64,000 nt of DNA from Naganishia liquefaciens. Taxonomy: Eukaryota; Basidiomycota; Tremellomycetes; Filobasidiales; Filobasidiaceae. How positions within the stretch are numbered: position 1 is the stretch's first letter; each line of letters begins with the position of its first letter. Below, in pieces: positions 62,109 through 64,000 of this stretch. The stretch spans positions 186,001 to 250,000 of the forward strand of contig BLZA01000053.1 of NCBI GenBank assembly GCA_013423385.1. The letters are read 5' to 3'. The position numbers and the translations under genes are program-made. The notes under the pieces are model-generated. The model was not told the origin of the DNA and made no database searches. It worked only from the letters and a program-made list of their open reading frames with translations.

Positions 62109-64000
62109 ATGCCTGCTCCCGTCGAAATCACCTTCAGGCCGATTAGCAAACCTACGATTGGCAACAACAACTATCGTGCGTAAATGTGCCGAGCCCGGCG
62201 AGATCAAGACATGCTGATTTGTATCCCATTTTTAGAGGGGTTCAAACCCGGAGAGTCCCAGGTCTACAAGGCTGGATACACCGGCAAAGGCTGGGATGAT
62301 ATTCCCTGCAAGACCTTGACCTCGGACATCTTGGTCGAACACGACGTCGAGCTCGTTGTCCGCGACGGCGCCAAGCTCTACGCAGACATCTATCGACCGG
62401 CAAACAGCGATGAAAAGATTCCGATCGTGATCAGTTGGAGTCCGTATGGCAAGAAGTACAACGGTATCTCAATGTTGCCCGTCTGCACTTGGAAATGCGG
62501 TGTTGTTCCGGGAGACCTTTCGGGTTTGGAAAAGTTTGAAGGTTTGGGTGAGTCGAGTATTCGGATGGGAAAGACTGCAAGCTGATCCCTCCCATCTCAG
62601 ACCCGGCTGTCTGGTGCCCCTGGGGATACGCAATTGCCAGCGTTGATGCTCGAGGATCCGGCAACTCGGATGGTAGGTCTCGATCCTCGCGAAAGACGCT
62701 TTCAAGCTGATGGGTCTGCCATACAGGTAACGTCGAACTTCTCGGCAACCAGGACGCCGAAGACGGACACGACGTAGTAGAGCTCTTGGCCAAACTCCCC
62801 TTCTGTAATGGAAACGTCGGTTTCGCCGGCAATTCTGCCCTTGCCATCAGCCAGTACTTTATCGCTGCGACGCAACCTCCTTCACTCAAGGCGATTGCTC
62901 CATGGGAAGGCCTCGGAGATATGTACCGAGAACAATTCAACCGGGGTGGAATGTGAGTCCGTTCGCGCCGGAGACGAAGCCTATATTAACAATCTTTCCA
63001 GCTACAACATCTCCAACTTCAACCTGATCGCCAAGCTGATCATTCAAGGCCACGGAGGAGTCGAAGACTTTGAAATCATGAGTGAGTTCCGTGGGTATAA
63101 AGTGCGGGCATACGCTGAACCCATCCTCAGCCGAGAAATACCCCTTGACTGGGCCCTACTGGGATCAGAAGCGAGTCGACATGACCAAGATCAAGATTCC
63201 CACCTACCTCAGCGGCTCCGACGTTTCGTCATTACACACCATGGGCACACTCCGGGCATGGCTGGAAATCGACACTCCTCACAAGTGGCTGCGATGGTCC
63301 GGATACCAGGAATGGTTCGACCTTTGGGCTATGCCCGAGACCCAGCACGACCTGAAGGGTTTCTTTGATCGATTCCTCAAGGAGAAGCAAAACGACTGGG
63401 TCGAAAAGACCCCTCGAGTCAGGATGACAGCGCTTCAATTCGGCGACAAGGATCCTATCGAGGACATTGTTGTCGAAGACTGGCCCATCCCTTCGACCAA
63501 ATACGTCGAGGCCCACTTGTGTGAGGGAGGCAAGATCTCGCTGGAAAAGCCAGTCCCAGAATCGTCCGAGGTTACCTATGACACGAGCGAATCCGAAGGC
63601 GGAGCCACCTTCAAGCACAAGTTCACGGAAAAGACTAGAATCATGGGACTGCCGAAAGCCCACCTGTTCATGTCGTGTCCCGATCACGACGACATGGCGA
63701 TCTTTGTCAGCCTGCAAAAGCTCGACAAGGATGGCGACTTGCTCAAACACGTACAAGTGCCTATCGAACGAAGATGGATCAAGAAGTTCAAAGACATGCC
63801 CGCCAGCGATCACACCGGTGTTCTTGTTCATCCCGGCTCCTTGGGCATGCTCAAGGCGTCTCATCGCTCCATTGATCGCTCGCGCTCCATCCACGAACAG
63901 TTCCCCTTCCACCCACACGACAAGGTGGAAAAGATCCCCCCCGGAGAGATTGTCGAGCTTGAGATCGGTATCTGGCACATGGGCGCCGACTTTGAAGCCG
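62109..64000 (+). CDS. S15/CocE-type X-Pro dipeptidyl-peptidase-like hydrolase, 3' partial
   Basis: Starts MPAPVEITFRPISKPTIGNN and runs off the right edge with the frame still open. Over 500 residues are visible in several exons. DILVEHDVELVVRDGAKLYA and DIYRP match the N-terminal start of the S15 alpha/beta-hydrolase domain. WGYAIASVDARGSGNSDG is the conserved strand-turn, and the nucleophile Ser is in VGFAGNSALAISQYF. KIKIPTYLSGSDVS and the DLKGFFDRFLKEKQNDW helix precede the C-terminal jelly-roll domain (about 63400 on, PKAHLFMSCPDHDDMAIFVSL). Family members hydrolyse X-Pro dipeptides, cocaine-like esters or other acyl bonds. Fungal CocE/NonD types have unknown natural substrates. It follows the FAD monooxygenase, regulator and exporter on the same strand. 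Confidence 0.9.

Overview
This window looks like a piece of nuclear chromosome from a basidiomycete yeast, most likely a tremellomycete (the Cryptococcus/Kwoniella/Saitozyma side). The evidence is dense short introns of about 45-60 nt with GTRNGT donors in almost every gene, occasional exons of 13-33 nt, moderately GC-rich coding sequence, and a clear set of fungal proteins (AIM41, DNA2, CWC2, VPS18, eS10, a Zn2Cys6 regulator, DHA-type MFS carriers). Gene models were built by eye from splice signals and conserved protein motifs. Outer coordinates are firmer than exon edges.

Layout. 1-10042 is a compact housekeeping block: a 5'-cut STK32/YANK-type protein kinase, the mitochondrial GatB/YqeY-like protein AIM41, the replication nuclease-helicase DNA2 (12 exons, minus strand) and the spliceosome factor CWC2 (minus). 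10043-12992 is gene-poor, with one candidate small acidic protein, and leads into an aldehyde dehydrogenase gene with a TATA box (12993-14862). 14863-19482 is the largest gap. It holds an undescribed-looking 0.7 kb element with 28-bp terminal inverted repeats (16587-17285) and a 41-bp tandem duplication. 19483-25691 carries a membrane-anchored glutaredoxin with a very long N-terminal part, convergent with a large serine-rich protein I do not recognise. 25692-28607 shows no convincing gene.

28608-42632 is again dense: a 73-residue coiled-coil protein, a GH3/PA14 beta-glucosidase divergent from a NodL/maltose-type O-acetyltransferase, the vacuolar sorting protein VPS18, ribosomal protein eS10, and an aminopeptidase P with a possible mitochondrial presequence.

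43243-64000 has an accessory character: an MFS carrier, a PhyH-type 2-oxoglutarate dioxygenase, an AAA ATPase, an FAD monooxygenase, a Zn2Cys6 transcription factor, a DHA2-type exporter and an S15/CocE-type hydrolase cut by the window end. A short telomere-like tract (46461-46486) and a decayed MFS fragment (48849-48953) lie in the same part. The last four genes (52752 to the end) run on one strand and together have the makeup of a small-molecule catabolic or detoxification cluster (oxidise, hydrolyse, export, regulate). That reading is inference.

No tRNA, rRNA, CRISPR array, retroelement or virus-like element was recognised.
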